NCBI GenBank assembly: GCA_947488595.1
Contig: CANKZI010000023.1
Span: 1-42,194, forward strand
Source: Flavobacteriaceae bacterium
Lineage (GTDB): Bacteria; Bacteroidota; Bacteroidia; Flavobacteriales; Flavobacteriaceae
DNA: 42,194 bases
Direction of reading: 5' to 3'
Shown in pieces: positions 7,404 to 16,516 of this stretch. The notes below the pieces were generated by a model. That model worked only from the letters and a program-made list of their open reading frames with translations. It was not told where the DNA came from and did no database searches. A program made the translations under genes and the position numbers. How positions within the stretch are numbered: the stretch's first letter is position 1; the number at the start of each line of letters is the position of its first letter.

Positions 7404-9173
7404 TTATGACAATTCTTTTTCCGAAAGTTGCTTTAAATACAATTCTTTATAATAACCTTCTTGGTTTAATAATTGATTATGAGAACCTTGTTGAATGATT
7501 TTTCCCTCATCGAGAATGATTATATTATCTGCATTTTTTGCCGATGAAACCCTGTGACTTACCAAAAGTGTAGTTTTATCTTTGCAAAATTCGAGTAAAT
7601 TATTCAAAATTGCTTCTTCGGTTTCAGTATCAACAGCCGAAAGGCAATCGTCAAGCAATAAAATTTCAGGATCTTTGATAAAAGCCCGTGCAATCGAAAC
7701 CCGCTGTTTTTGGCCGCCCGAAAGTGTAATGCCGCGTTCGCCTAAAACTGTTTCGTATTGCAAATTAAAATTGATGATATTGTCATGTACCACAGCTTTT
7801 TTTGCGGCATTAATTACTTCATCCTCATTGGCGTCTTCTTTTCCAAACTTGATGTTGTTTTTTATGGTGTCCGAAAACAAAAAGGCATCCTGCGGCACAA
7901 ATCCAATAGATTTTCTTAAATCATATAAATTGACTTTAGTGATTGGTGTTCCATCAATCTTTATAGTACCGCTACTTGTATCGTACATCCTACTTATTAA
8001 TGATAAAATTGTCGATTTTCCGGAGCCTGTTTTTCCGAGGATGGCCAATGTCTGCCCCTTTTTTACCGAAAAATTCACCTCTTTTAACGCATCGATATTG
8101 GTATCTTCATAAGTGAAATTTACATTTTCAAAAACAATATCACCATGAATAATGGATTGATTCGGATTGTTATTGCTTATTTCGGGTTCGATTTTTAAAA
8201 ATTCATTGATGCGTTTTTGCGATGCTTCGGCTTCTTGCACCATCGACGAAACCCAACCCAAAGAGGCGACAGGCCAAGTAAGCATATTGACATACAAAAT
8301 AAATTCGGCTATCGTTCCAATATTATTGATGCCGTTAGTGCCTTCGATATACATGATTCCGCCAAAATAAATTACAACCAAATTACTCACTCCGATTAGC
8401 GCCAGCATTAACGGACCAAAAAGCGAATTTACTCTTGCCAAACTCATGGCTTTTTCTTTACTTTCTTGAGACAATTCAGTTATATTTTCTTGCTGTTGTT
8501 TTTCAAGCGAGTAGGCTTTTATGACCCGAAGTCCCGAAAAAATTTCTTGCGAAAAACTAGATAATTTGGATAAATTTTGTTGAAAAGCAGTACTTCTTTT
8601 GTTGATTTCTGAGCTCAATTTGAAAATCGTGTACGATAAAATAGGTAAGGGCAACAAGGTATAAAGTGTTAATCTTGGCGAAACATTATACATATAAACA
8701 ATTACAATAGTGAAACGAATAATGGTATTTATGGAATACATTACTGCAGGTCCTATATACATGCGCACTTTTCCAATATCTTCGCTAATGCGGTTCATCA
8801 AATCGCCGGTGCGGTTTTGTTTGTAAAAATGTTGGGTTAGGTTTTCATATTGTATAAAAACTTCATTTTTTAAATCAAATTCCACATAACGCGACATTAC
8901 AATTAACGTTTGTCGCATTAAAAAAGTCAAAACGCCTGCAATTAATGTGGTTGCAATAATTAACAATATGTTGTGCAGTAACTCCGTTTTTACAAAACTA
9001 GTATCAACGTTTGAAGTGCTTTTCATGTATGCTTCAATCGCTTTAAAAGATTTGCTGATTAATTTTGGTGTAAAAAGCGAAAATACTTGGGCAATAATGG
9101 TAGTAATTATTCCAAATAAAAAACGGTACTTGTATTTGATGAAATATTTATTCAAATATTGTAATTCTCTCAT
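7404..9173 (-). CDS. ABC exporter half-transporter (MsbA/lipid-multidrug type)
   Basis: 589 aa, a full half-transporter. An N-terminal six-helix exporter domain covers about residues 15-315. The nucleotide-binding domain follows with Walker A GKTGSGKST near residue 380, Q-loop GFVPQDAFLF, signature LSGGQKQR, Walker B ILLLDDCLSAVD, and H-loop LLVSHR. The D-loop Ser-Ala-Val-Asp and the catalytic-position residue after Walker B (Asp-Cys rather than the common Asp-Glu) deserve note: the sequence reads LLLDDCLS, so the usual catalytic Glu is Asp. The substrate is unknown, and lipids or drugs are usual for the family. It acts as a dimer in the inner membrane. Its likely operon partner is the PUR-family gene. 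Confidence 0.92.
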   Translation of the reverse strand: MRELQYLNKYFIKYKYRFLFGIITTIIAQVFSLFTPKLISKSFKAIEAYMKSTSNVDTSFVKTELLHNILLIIATTLIAGVLTFLMRQTLIVMSRYVEFDLKNEVFIQYENLTQHFYKQNRTGDLMNRISEDIGKVRMYIGPAVMYSINTIIRFTIVIVYMYNVSPRLTLYTLLPLPILSYTIFKLSSEINKRSTAFQQNLSKLSSFSQEIFSGLRVIKAYSLEKQQQENITELSQESKEKAMSLARVNSLFGPLMLALIGVSNLVVIYFGGIMYIEGTNGINNIGTIAEFILYVNMLTWPVASLGWVSSMVQEAEASQKRINEFLKIEPEISNNNPNQSIIHGDIVFENVNFTYEDTNIDALKEVNFSVKKGQTLAILGKTGSGKSTILSLISRMYDTSSGTIKIDGTPITKVNLYDLRKSIGFVPQDAFLFSDTIKNNIKFGKEDANEDEVINAAKKAVVHDNIINFNLQYETVLGERGITLSGGQKQRVSIARAFIKDPEILLLDDCLSAVDTETEEAILNNLLEFCKDKTTLLVSHRVSSAKNADNIIILDEGKIIQQGSHNQLLNQEGYYKELYLKQLSEKELS

Positions 9174-9295
9174 TATTTTGGGATAATTGATTTTTTTTTT
9201 ATTTTGATAGTGTTAAAGGAATGCGATTTGTATTTTTTTAAAACTAGGTCAAAAAAACTATTTCATTAACAAATTGCTAAAAAAATAGTTATTTA

Positions 9296-9326
9296 TTGCA
9301 ATGTTTTGATTTAAATCTTAATTTTG
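9296..9326 (+). promoter_or_regulatory. Candidate Bacteroidota promoter of the leucine dehydrogenase gene
   Basis: The -7 element TAATTTTG (9319-9326) fits TAnnTTTG. A TTG (9296-9298) stands 20 bp upstream, within the spacing described for Flavobacterium promoters. The start codon is 46 bp downstream. It is a motif match only. Confidence 0.5.
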
Positions 9327-9372
9327 CGCTGTCTTTTTAACAAAGTCATAATTCATTTAAAAAGTACTTACC

Positions 9373-10479
9373 ATGATAACAGAAGTAATCCATTCGAGTG
9401 AACTTTACAAAATCGATCCAGTTTTTGGTCAATTATCATTTGATAATCATGAACAAATCGTTTTTTGCAATGACAAAGATACAGGTTTAAAAGCAATTAT
9501 TGGAATCCATAACACAGTTTTGGGACCTGCTTTAGGTGGTACACGAATTTGGAAATACAATAACGAATGGGAAGCTTTGAATGATGTTTTGAGACTTTCA
9601 CGCGGAATGACTTACAAATCAGCGATAACTGGTTTGAATTTAGGTGGCGGAAAAGCAGTTATTATTGGCGATGCTAAAATTGATAAAACACCTGAAATGA
9701 TCCGGAAATTTGGCGAATACGTCAATTCGCTCTCCGGAAAATACATTACTGCCGAAGATGTAGGTTCTACCACCCAAGATATGGATATAATTCGCGAAGT
9801 AACACCTTTTGTAACGGGCGTTTCTCAAAGCAAAGGTGGTTCTGGAAATCCTTCTCCAGTAACAGCTTACGGCGTTTATATGGGAATGAAAGCTGCTGCA
9901 AAATACCAATTTGGCAATGATAATCTTGGCGGAAAGAAAATTTTGGTGCAAGGCATTGGTCATGTTGGAGAAACTTTAGTCGATTATTTGACAAAAGAAG
10001 GTGCATTGGTGCAAATTACCGACATCAACGAAGCAAGATTGACTGAAATTAGTCAAAAATATGGAGCAACGGTTTTTACCGGCCCCGATTTGTATGCTGC
10101 CGATGTTGATATATATGCTCCTTGTGCCCTTGGAGCAACGATTAATGATGAAACAATCAATAAATTAAAAGCAAAAGTAATTGCAGGTGCGGCCAACAAC
10201 CAATTGGCCAATGATAGCATTCACGGACAGATTTTGAAAGATAAAGGTATTTCGTATGCACCAGATTTCTTGATAAATGCAGGTGGAATTATCAATGTAT
10301 ATGGAGAGATTGTAGGTTACGGTGCTGATGAAGCCATGAGAAGAACAGAGAACATTTATAACACAACACTAGAAATTTTTGGTTTTGCCGAACAAAATGG
10401 GATTACCACCCAACAAGCAGCGATGTCAATTGCACAAAATCGAATAGCTGCCAGAAAAAAAGAAAACGCAACTAAATAA
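9373..10479 (+). CDS. ldh: Glu/Leu/Phe/Val dehydrogenase, leucine dehydrogenase type
   Basis: 368 aa, the size of leucine dehydrogenase rather than the longer glutamate dehydrogenases. It catalyses NAD-dependent reversible oxidative deamination of branched-chain amino acids. The glycine-rich LGPALGGTRIW comes first, then Lys82 (TYKSAITGLN) and Lys94 (GGGKAVIIGD). These are spaced 12 residues apart like the substrate and catalytic lysines of characterised leucine dehydrogenases. AEDVGSTTQDMD and the Rossmann motif GIGHVGETL follow. The substrate is inferred from length and these motifs, and valine or phenylalanine preference cannot be excluded. It is preceded by a TAATTTTG promoter and followed by a hairpin at 10510-10534. 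Confidence 0.9.
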   Translation: MITEVIHSSELYKIDPVFGQLSFDNHEQIVFCNDKDTGLKAIIGIHNTVLGPALGGTRIWKYNNEWEALNDVLRLSRGMTYKSAITGLNLGGGKAVIIGDAKIDKTPEMIRKFGEYVNSLSGKYITAEDVGSTTQDMDIIREVTPFVTGVSQSKGGSGNPSPVTAYGVYMGMKAAAKYQFGNDNLGGKKILVQGIGHVGETLVDYLTKEGALVQITDINEARLTEISQKYGATVFTGPDLYAADVDIYAPCALGATINDETINKLKAKVIAGAANNQLANDSIHGQILKDKGISYAPDFLINAGGIINVYGEIVGYGADEAMRRTENIYNTTLEIFGFAEQNGITTQQAAMSIAQNRIAARKKENATK

Positions 10480-10500
10480 GGGCATTTTCAAAAATAGTAT

Positions 10501-10508
10501 TATTTTTG
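10501..10508 (+). promoter_or_regulatory. Candidate -7 element for nusB
   Basis: TATTTTTG is an exact match to TAnnTTTG. It lies 53 bp before the nusB GTG and immediately upstream of the GGAGCG hairpin, so the transcript would begin near or within that hairpin. No convincing -33 element is seen. Confidence 0.35.
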
Positions 10509-10509
10509 C

Positions 10510-10534
10510 GGAGCGAAAGAATTTCTTTCGCTCC
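10510..10534 (+). terminator. Hairpin between leucine dehydrogenase and nusB
   Basis: GGAGCGAAAGA (10510-10520) pairs perfectly with TCTTTCGCTCC (10524-10534) over a 3-nt loop, followed by a T-rich stretch (TTAAATTTTAT). It can end the dehydrogenase transcript. If the TATTTTTG just upstream is used, it would instead form the 5' leader of the nusB mRNA. Confidence 0.6.
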
Positions 10535-10560
10535 TTAAATTTTATAAAAAGTTCTTATCA

Positions 10561-11505
10561 GTGTTAAACAGAAGACATATTCGAGTTAAAGTGATGCAAT
10601 CTATTTATGCCATGCATCAAAACCATTCAGACCAGATTGAGAGTCAAGAAAAGTTCCTCTATAATAGCATTGATAATATCCAAGATTTGTATCTTATTAT
10701 GATTTCATCTTTGATAGAAATTCAGAAAAGAGAAAACATTTTCTTAAACATTTCGAGTCAAAAACATTTGGCTACTCCCGAAGAACGCAATCCCAACAAA
10801 AAATTTGTCAATAATATTATTTTGCAGCGATTGGCTGAAAGCAACAGTTTATCAATTGCTTTAGAAAGCAGAAAAATCAATAATTGGGATTTGAATGACG
10901 ATTACATTCAGATTTTACTTTCTGCCATGAAAGAAACCAAATTGTATGATGACTACATGCAAAACAACAAAAACACATTTGAAGAAGACAAAGCATTTGT
11001 TATTGCTGTTTTTATGGAAATCATTACGCCAAACGAAAAGCTTTATGACTATCTCGAAGACCATAAACTTACTTGGATAGATGATATTCCGTTAGTAAAT
11101 ACACAAATTATCAAAGAGTTGAAAGCAATAAAAGCCAATGCTCAAGACGATTTTCGGATATCAAAGTTGTACAAAGATACCGAAGACAAAGAGTTTGCTT
11201 CCAATCTTTTTAGAAAAACGGTGCTCAATGAAGCCGAATTTGCTAAAGAATATGTCGATAAAACGCCGAATTGGGATACCGAGAGAATCGCCGAATTGGA
11301 TACCATAGTAATTAAAATGGCGATTTGCGAATTTCTCAAATTTCCTTCTATTCCAATAAAAGTGACCATCAACGAATATTTAGAAGTAGTCAAAGAATAT
11401 TCGACACCAAAAAGCAGTATTTTTATCAATGGAATTTTAGATAATTTGGTCAAAGAATTCCAAGCAAACAACAAGTTAAGTAAAGTAGGAAGAGGTTTAA
11501 TGTAA
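10561..11505 (+). CDS. nusB: Transcription antitermination factor NusB (long Bacteroidota form)
   Basis: 314 aa with a GTG start (reads MLNRRHIRVKVMQSIYAMHQN). The N-terminal helix RRHIRVKVMQSIYA is the conserved RNA- and NusE-binding part of NusB. The C-terminal half has DTIVIKMAICEFLKFPSIPIKVTINE and SSIFINGILD, the classical NusB core. Classical NusB is about 140 aa, and the roughly 150-residue insertion between these blocks is the usual Bacteroidota architecture. It acts with NusA, NusE and NusG in rRNA antitermination. It is the first gene of a run with the DUF1573 gene (8 bp gap) and yajC (1-bp overlap). Confidence 0.93.
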   Translation: MLNRRHIRVKVMQSIYAMHQNHSDQIESQEKFLYNSIDNIQDLYLIMISSLIEIQKRENIFLNISSQKHLATPEERNPNKKFVNNIILQRLAESNSLSIALESRKINNWDLNDDYIQILLSAMKETKLYDDYMQNNKNTFEEDKAFVIAVFMEIITPNEKLYDYLEDHKLTWIDDIPLVNTQIIKELKAIKANAQDDFRISKLYKDTEDKEFASNLFRKTVLNEAEFAKEYVDKTPNWDTERIAELDTIVIKMAICEFLKFPSIPIKVTINEYLEVVKEYSTPKSSIFINGILDNLVKEFQANNKLSKVGRGLM

Positions 11506-11513
11506 AAAAAAAA

Positions 11514-11966
11514 ATGATGATTAAAAAAGCCATAAGCCTATTGGCAATTACAGTCTTGATATGCAATGTGTCGTGTAAAAAAGCAAACGACGGTTTTCCA
11601 ACGATGAAATTCGCAAAAGCAGAACATGATTTTGGAACCATTAAAGAAGGCGATAAAGTAGCAACAGTTTTCGAGTTTACCAATGCCGGTGATAGCGACT
11701 TGTTAATTACAAAAGCCGTTGGTTCTTGCGGTTGTACGGTGCCAGAGTATCCTAAAACACCAATCAAACCTGGTGAAAGCGGAAAAATGAAAGTATCTTT
11801 TAATTCCCATAATAAAACAGGAAAACAAACCAAATCGGTGATTATTACTGCCAATACCAAATCAGGTACCGAAAAACTAACTATTAAAGCCGATATAACT
11901 CCAGATCCAAACAAAAAAGAGCCAACCGCTCCATTCCAACAAATCATACAAAAACCAAAAAAATAA
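11514..11966 (+). CDS. DUF1573 domain lipoprotein
   Basis: 150 aa. It opens with a hydrophobic signal (IKKAISLLAITVLICNVSC) and a lipobox-like VSC followed by KK, suggesting an envelope lipoprotein. The rest is a single DUF1573 immunoglobulin-like domain with the typical AEHDFGTIKEGD, FTNAGDSDLLI, GSCGCTVPEYPKTPIKPGE and MKVSFNSHNKTGKQTKSV blocks. The C-terminal tail is Pro/Lys-rich. The function of the family is not known. The gene sits between nusB and yajC, and its stop codon overlaps the yajC ATG (TAATG). Alternative start Met2 differs by one codon. Confidence 0.9.
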   Translation: MMIKKAISLLAITVLICNVSCKKANDGFPTMKFAKAEHDFGTIKEGDKVATVFEFTNAGDSDLLITKAVGSCGCTVPEYPKTPIKPGESGKMKVSFNSHNKTGKQTKSVIITANTKSGTEKLTIKADITPDPNKKEPTAPFQQIIQKPKK

Positions 11967-12250
11967 TGGAACAATTAATGAACATTTTGCCTTATGTGGC
12001 TATGATTGCCGTTTTTTACTTTTTAATGATCAGACCGCAACAAAAAAGAGCCAAAACCGAAAGAACGTTTGAAAGTAATTTAAAAGTAGGAGATAAAATT
12101 GTTACCAAAAGCGGTATTCATGGAAAAATTTCCGAGTTGTCTGAAACTACAATTGTAATCGAAACCATGTCGGGAAAATTAAAAATGGAGCGTTCTGCCA
12201 TTTCGATGGAAATGAGCGCGAAATTGAATACAGTAGCTGTAAAAAAATAA
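11966..12250 (+). CDS. yajC: Preprotein translocase accessory subunit YajC
   Basis: 94 aa, a normal size. One N-terminal transmembrane helix (about residues 6-22) is followed by the conserved cytoplasmic start MIRPQQKRAKTERTFESNL, then the small basic domain VGDKIVTKSGIHGKISELSE. YajC associates with SecDF in the Sec translocon. Its ATG overlaps the stop of the DUF1573 gene by one base, implying translational coupling. A hairpin with a T-tail begins 27 bp after the stop. Confidence 0.94.
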   Translation: MEQLMNILPYVAMIAVFYFLMIRPQQKRAKTERTFESNLKVGDKIVTKSGIHGKISELSETTIVIETMSGKLKMERSAISMEMSAKLNTVAVKK

Positions 12251-12276
12251 TACGTTTTAAATAGCCTTTTACAAAT

Positions 12277-12323
12277 AACCCATTCGCTGTTTTCAATCTT
12301 TGAAACATTGCGAATGGGTTTTT
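12277..12323 (+). terminator. Intrinsic terminator after yajC
   Basis: AACCCATTCGC (12277-12287) pairs perfectly with GCGAATGGGTT (12310-12320). The 22-nt interior can extend the stem (TGTTTTCA with TGAAACA, one bulge), and a T-run follows directly. It ends the nusB-DUF1573-yajC unit. Confidence 0.85.
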
Positions 12324-12560
12324 GATTGTCTAAAACCAAAGCAAACGCAGTGCTAAAAATAGCAAAAGACTGCATCGCCAATCAACTTTTTAGGATCGGT
12401 TCATCGATTTTTTTTAAATAAAACCGGATTTTTTTTAAAAAATCTGCGAATCAGTGGTGAAAAATGTATATCTAGGTAACGATAAAAATACCTTAATCCT
12501 TCAATCATTGAATCAAATTTACTATATTCGCACGCAATTTAACTACAACTACAAATTGCA
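12324..12560. other. Intergenic region before guaB with repeat-like sequence and promoter
   Basis: No supportable gene. It contains A+T-rich tracts and, at about 12442, AATCTGCGAATCAGTGGTG, a near match to a segment at about 26608. Further on is TATATTCG (12523-12530), close to the TAnnTTTG promoter element, 31 bp before the guaB ATG. No purine-riboswitch-like conserved core was recognised. Confidence 0.4.
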
Positions 12561-14033
12561 ATGATCGCACACAACTCAAAGATTATCGGAGAAGGTTTAA
12601 CTTACGATGACGTACTTTTAGTTCCCAATTATTCCAATGTTTTGCCGCGCGAAGTGAGCATACAATCCAAATTTTCTAGAAACATCACACTCAATGTTCC
12701 GATTGTTTCGGCTGCTATGGATACGGTTACCGAAAGTGCTATGGCCATTGCAATGGCGCAAGAAGGTGGCATTGGCGTTTTGCACAAAAACATGACGATT
12801 GAGCAACAAGCTGCCAAAGTACGCAAGGTCAAACGCGCGGAGAGTGGAATGATTATCGACCCAGTTACCTTACCAATGAATTCAACTGTTGCAGATGCAA
12901 AAGCAGCGATGAAAGAATTTGGTATTGGCGGCATTCCGATAGTTGATGAACACCAAACTTTGAAAGGAGTCGTGACCAATCGTGATTTGCGTTTCGAAAA
13001 AAACAATACACGTCCGATTGTCGAAGTAATGACAAGCCAAAATTTGGTTACGGTAGCTGAAGGTACTTCGTTAGAGCAAGCCGAAGTGGTTTTACAAGGA
13101 CATAAAATAGAAAAATTACCTGTTGTCAATGCCGACTACAAATTGGTTGGATTGATTACTTTTAGAGATATTACCAAGTTGACGCAAAAACCAATTGCCA
13201 ACAAAGATATTTTTGGACGTTTGCGCGTGGCAGCGGCCATTGGTGTTACCGCTGACGCTGTAAAAAGAGCCGAAGCTTTGGTCAATGCTGGTGTAGATGC
13301 AATTATTATTGATACCGCTCACGGGCATACCGAAGGCGTTGTGAATGTCTTGAAAGAAGTCAAATCTAAATTTCCTCAAATTGATGTGATTGTAGGCAAT
13401 ATTGCTACTCCCGAGGCTGCATTGTATTTGGTTGAAAACGGTGCCGATGGCGTAAAAGTCGGAATTGGTCCCGGTTCTATTTGCACCACACGTATTGTTG
13501 CTGGTGTTGGATTTCCGCAATTTTCCGCGATTTTAGAAGTTGCTGCGGCGATAAAAGGAACAGGAGTACCTGTAATTGCCGATGGCGGTATTCGCTATAC
13601 AGGCGATATTCCAAAAGCAATTGCCGCTGGTGCAGATTGTGTGATGATGGGTTCATTATTGGCTGGAACCAAAGAGTCTCCCGGTGAAACCATTATTTTT
13701 GAAGGTAGAAAATTCAAGTCTTATAGAGGAATGGGATCTGTCGAAGCCATGCAAGAAGGTTCTAAAGACCGCTATTTTCAGGATGTCGAAGACGATATAA
13801 AAAAGTTGGTGCCCGAAGGTATTGTTGGTCGTGTGCCTTACAAAGGCGAGTTGAACGAAAGCATGCAACAATTTATTGGTGGACTAAGAGCAGGAATGGG
13901 ATATTGTGGATCAAAAGACATTCCGACGCTTCAGGCAACGGGTCGATTTGTGCGAATTACAAGCAGTGGTATTACCGAAAGTCATCCACATAATGTTACG
14001 ATTACCAAAGAAGCGCCAAATTATTCAAGGTAG
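12561..14033 (+). CDS. guaB: Inosine-5'-monophosphate dehydrogenase
   Basis: 490 aa, full length. It oxidises IMP to XMP with NAD, the committed step of GMP synthesis. The barrel domain starts [21 protein letters not shown] and is interrupted at about residues 95-210 by two CBS domains ([18 protein letters not shown]). The catalytic loop [11 protein letters not shown] has Cys308. [14 protein letters not shown] and the active-site flap region [11 protein letters not shown]...RYF are also present. The stop precedes a CCCGATAGCTAT palindrome and a convergent antiporter gene. It is probably monocistronic. Confidence 0.97.
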   Translation: MIAHNSKIIGEGLTYDDVLLVPNYSNVLPREVSIQSKFSRNITLNVPIVSAAMDTVTESAMAIAMAQEGGIGVLHKNMTIEQQAAKVRKVKRAESGMIIDPVTLPMNSTVADAKAAMKEFGIGGIPIVDEHQTLKGVVTNRDLRFEKNNTRPIVEVMTSQNLVTVAEGTSLEQAEVVLQGHKIEKLPVVNADYKLVGLITFRDITKLTQKPIANKDIFGRLRVAAAIGVTADAVKRAEALVNAGVDAIIIDTAHGHTEGVVNVLKEVKSKFPQIDVIVGNIATPEAALYLVENGADGVKVGIGPGSICTTRIVAGVGFPQFSAILEVAAAIKGTGVPVIADGGIRYTGDIPKAIAAGADCVMMGSLLAGTKESPGETIIFEGRKFKSYRGMGSVEAMQEGSKDRYFQDVEDDIKKLVPEGIVGRVPYKGELNESMQQFIGGLRAGMGYCGSKDIPTLQATGRFVRITSSGITESHPHNVTITKEAPNYSR

Positions 14034-14095
14034 TGCAATAGGATTTAGATAAAAGGCATAATGTAAATATTCTAATGTTTGCTACCAAAACCCAA

Positions 14096-14118
14096 AACCC
14101 TCCCGATAGCTATTGTCA
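14096..14118. repeat. Copy 1 of the CCCGATAGCTAT palindromic repeat
   Basis: AACCCTCCCGATAGCTATTG centres on ATAGCTAT (14106-14113), between the convergent guaB and antiporter genes. The left arm (CCCG) is kept and the right arm is degenerate. Related copies are at about 28107 and 31775. Confidence 0.5.
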
Positions 14119-14140
14119 CGAAATCCAGTTTCTGTAAATC

Positions 14141-16381
14141 TTACTTCCGAACCAAATTGGACAGCAATTTTTTACTGCCAACAACCCATAAAATATCATC
14201 TTTTTCGAGGATAATATGTGATTCGGGATTAAGAATGCGTTGGCCACGTCTTTCAATGCCAACTACCAAACCATTGGTTTTCTCGCGCAATTGCGATTCA
14301 CGAATGCTTTTTCCGATAAGTTGCTCATTGTTTATTTCCAATTGTTGCAAAACAATATCGGTTTCTATTGCTGATGGTGGCACTTCTATTTCGTGCTGGT
14401 CAAGGTATTTTTTAAAAGCTTCCACTTGAGCATCATTTCCGATTACACACACTTCATCTCCAGGAAACAAGCGTTCATTTCGACTAGGAATATTCACAGT
14501 GATTTCGCCTCTTTTTATAAAAGCAATATTGATACCCATTTGTTCTCGAATTCCCAATTCTTCTAATGTCTTCCCAGCAATATTCGATTCTTTAGCAATA
14601 TCAAAAAGTGTCATATGTCCGTCCCAAGGTGTCAAATCGCTACGGCTCCTTTTGTTTTTAATTATTTCGCGAGCGTTGAGGTTTTTCAAAAAATGGTTTT
14701 CAATTTTATGGTATTGTGCATTGAGTTTTTTCGGAAACACCGCATACAAAATAACGGCAACGACAAAAGTGATAAAAGCCACTTCGGGTGAGAAAAAATT
14801 GTCCAATAAAAAACCAAGATAAATCAGCGTAAGCACAAATCGAAACAATACCATCATCACAATTGGACCGCGGTACCTGCGTTCTTCCATTAAAATCTGC
14901 ACTTCTTTTACTGCTACGCGTCTTAATGATAAAGCCCATAAAAAAGGAGAAATCACAAATAAGGTGCCTAACGCCGCCAATACATTTCCAAATTGCGAGC
15001 ATTTGGTTAAAGGAAGCACAAATTTGGCTGACAATAATATCACCGCAACAATAATTACCGAGTGAATCATTACTTGTGTCAAATAGGCTTTTAAAACAAT
15101 TTGCCAATTTGTAGCTGAACGTATCGCTTGTGCATTGGCGCTGTAACGTTCGATTCTTTTAGTCCATTTGCGCGGTAATTTTCTGCTCAAATATTCAGAA
15201 AATGGCGTTGCCCATTTGACCATGAAAGGCGTTGTAAACGTGGTTAGTGCCGAAACCGCAACGACTATTGGATACAAAAAAGAACTGGTTACGTTTAACG
15301 TCATACCGAGTGTAGCAATAATAAACGAAAATTCTCCGATTTGAGACAAACTCATTCCGGTTTGTACGGATTGTTTTAAGGGTTGTCCCGAAAGCAATGC
15401 CCCAATAGTTGAACTAAACGATTGTCCAAAAACAGTGACAAAAGTCAAAATCATCACTGGAATTGCGTGTTCATAAAGTGTTTCGGGATTGATAAGCATG
15501 CCGACAGAAACAAAAAATACGGCACCAAACAAATCTTTTACAGGCTTGACCAAATGTTCAATATGTTCTGCTTGGGTAGTTTCGGCAATAATTGAACCCA
15601 TAATAAAGGCACCAAGTGCTGGCGAAAATCCTACATTGGCTGCCAGAATGACCATAACCAAACACAAAGCAATCGAAATAATTAGCATCATTTCGTCGGT
15701 CAATAGACTTTTGGCTCTTTTGAGTAAAGTCGGAATAAAAAAGATACCTCCGACAAACCAAATCGTCAAAAAGAATAGTAGTTTTAATACAGATAAAAGC
15801 AATGCTACCCCTGAAAATTGTCGGCTTACAGCAATAGTCGAGAGCAAAACCATCATTACAATAGCGACCAAATCTTGAACAATCAAAGAGCCGATTACAT
15901 TTCCAGCAAATTTTTGTGCTTTTACACCCAATTCGTCAAAGGTTTTCAGAATAATAGTAGTTGACGAAACCGACAAAATCACGCCCAAGAAAATACTGTC
16001 CATGGATTGCCAACCCATCCATTTTCCGACGGTATATCCAATTACAATCATGCTAATGATTTGGGTGATGGCTGTAATCGACGCGGTGCCACCGACTTTC
16101 ATTAGCTTTTTGAAACTGAATTCCAATCCGAGGCTGAATAACAAAAAGATAACGCCAATTTCAGCCCAGACTTCAACGCTTTTGATGTCTTTTACCGACG
16201 GAAAAAAATCAAAATGATTGCCTGCCAAAAATCCAGCGATGAGGTACCCCAAAACCAACGGTTGCTTTATTTTTTTAAACAACAAAACGGCCACGCCGGC
16301 AGTCATTAAAATCAATCCCAAATCGCTTATCAAAGGATCTAAATGCGTTGTGGCTTGCGCTATGGTGGCAATTGTTAGCAT
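14141..16381 (-). CDS. Monovalent cation:proton antiporter (CPA2, KefB/RosB-like) with two TrkA-C domains
   Basis: 746 aa. The N-terminal half is a CPA2 exchanger with about 12 membrane segments, including GYLIAGFLAGNHFDFFPS, LFSLGLEFSFKKL and the ion-site region ALGAFIMGSIIAET. After the exchanger come further membrane helices (about residues 440-570). Two soluble RCK_C/TrkA-C domains then follow: GKTLEELGIREQMGINIAFI to about residue 660, and IGKSIRESQLREKTNGLVVG to the end. There is no NAD-binding TrkA-N domain, unlike classical KefB/KefC. It is likely to be a K+ or Na+/H+ antiporter of the inner membrane. The ion is not decided by sequence. Confidence 0.9.
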   Translation of the reverse strand: MLTIATIAQATTHLDPLISDLGLILMTAGVAVLLFKKIKQPLVLGYLIAGFLAGNHFDFFPSVKDIKSVEVWAEIGVIFLLFSLGLEFSFKKLMKVGGTASITAITQIISMIVIGYTVGKWMGWQSMDSIFLGVILSVSSTTIILKTFDELGVKAQKFAGNVIGSLIVQDLVAIVMMVLLSTIAVSRQFSGVALLLSVLKLLFFLTIWFVGGIFFIPTLLKRAKSLLTDEMMLIISIALCLVMVILAANVGFSPALGAFIMGSIIAETTQAEHIEHLVKPVKDLFGAVFFVSVGMLINPETLYEHAIPVMILTFVTVFGQSFSSTIGALLSGQPLKQSVQTGMSLSQIGEFSFIIATLGMTLNVTSSFLYPIVVAVSALTTFTTPFMVKWATPFSEYLSRKLPRKWTKRIERYSANAQAIRSATNWQIVLKAYLTQVMIHSVIIVAVILLSAKFVLPLTKCSQFGNVLAALGTLFVISPFLWALSLRRVAVKEVQILMEERRYRGPIVMMVLFRFVLTLIYLGFLLDNFFSPEVAFITFVVAVILYAVFPKKLNAQYHKIENHFLKNLNAREIIKNKRSRSDLTPWDGHMTLFDIAKESNIAGKTLEELGIREQMGINIAFIKRGEITVNIPSRNERLFPGDEVCVIGNDAQVEAFKKYLDQHEIEVPPSAIETDIVLQQLEINNEQLIGKSIRESQLREKTNGLVVGIERRGQRILNPESHIILEKDDILWVVGSKKLLSNLVRK

Positions 16382-16468
16382 GTTTAGTTTTTTCTATCCG
16401 ACGTAAGGTATAAAAAAAACTTCACTTTAAAAAGCGGCTGAATTTTAGGATTGTTGAATTGCTTATAA

Positions 16469-16498
16469 AAAAGTATTCAAGTTTTTTTAAGTACTTTT
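16469..16498 (-). terminator. Possible weak terminator after purB
   Basis: AAAAGTA (16469-16475) pairs with TACTTTT (16492-16498). Read on the minus strand the stem is followed by a T-run. The stem is short and A/T-rich, so this is tentative. Confidence 0.35.
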
Positions 16499-16516
16499 CG
16501 CATTTACCCCACTAAA

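Noticed and set aside
9640..9963. Minus-strand frames within the leucine dehydrogenase gene
   Set aside because: They are shadows of a well-supported coding sequence.
12118..12381. Minus-strand frame over yajC and its terminator
   Set aside because: It overlaps yajC antisense and crosses a terminator hairpin; no protein-like features.
12324..12560. Purine riboswitch upstream of guaB
   Set aside because: No three-way junction or conserved purine-aptamer loops could be recognised.
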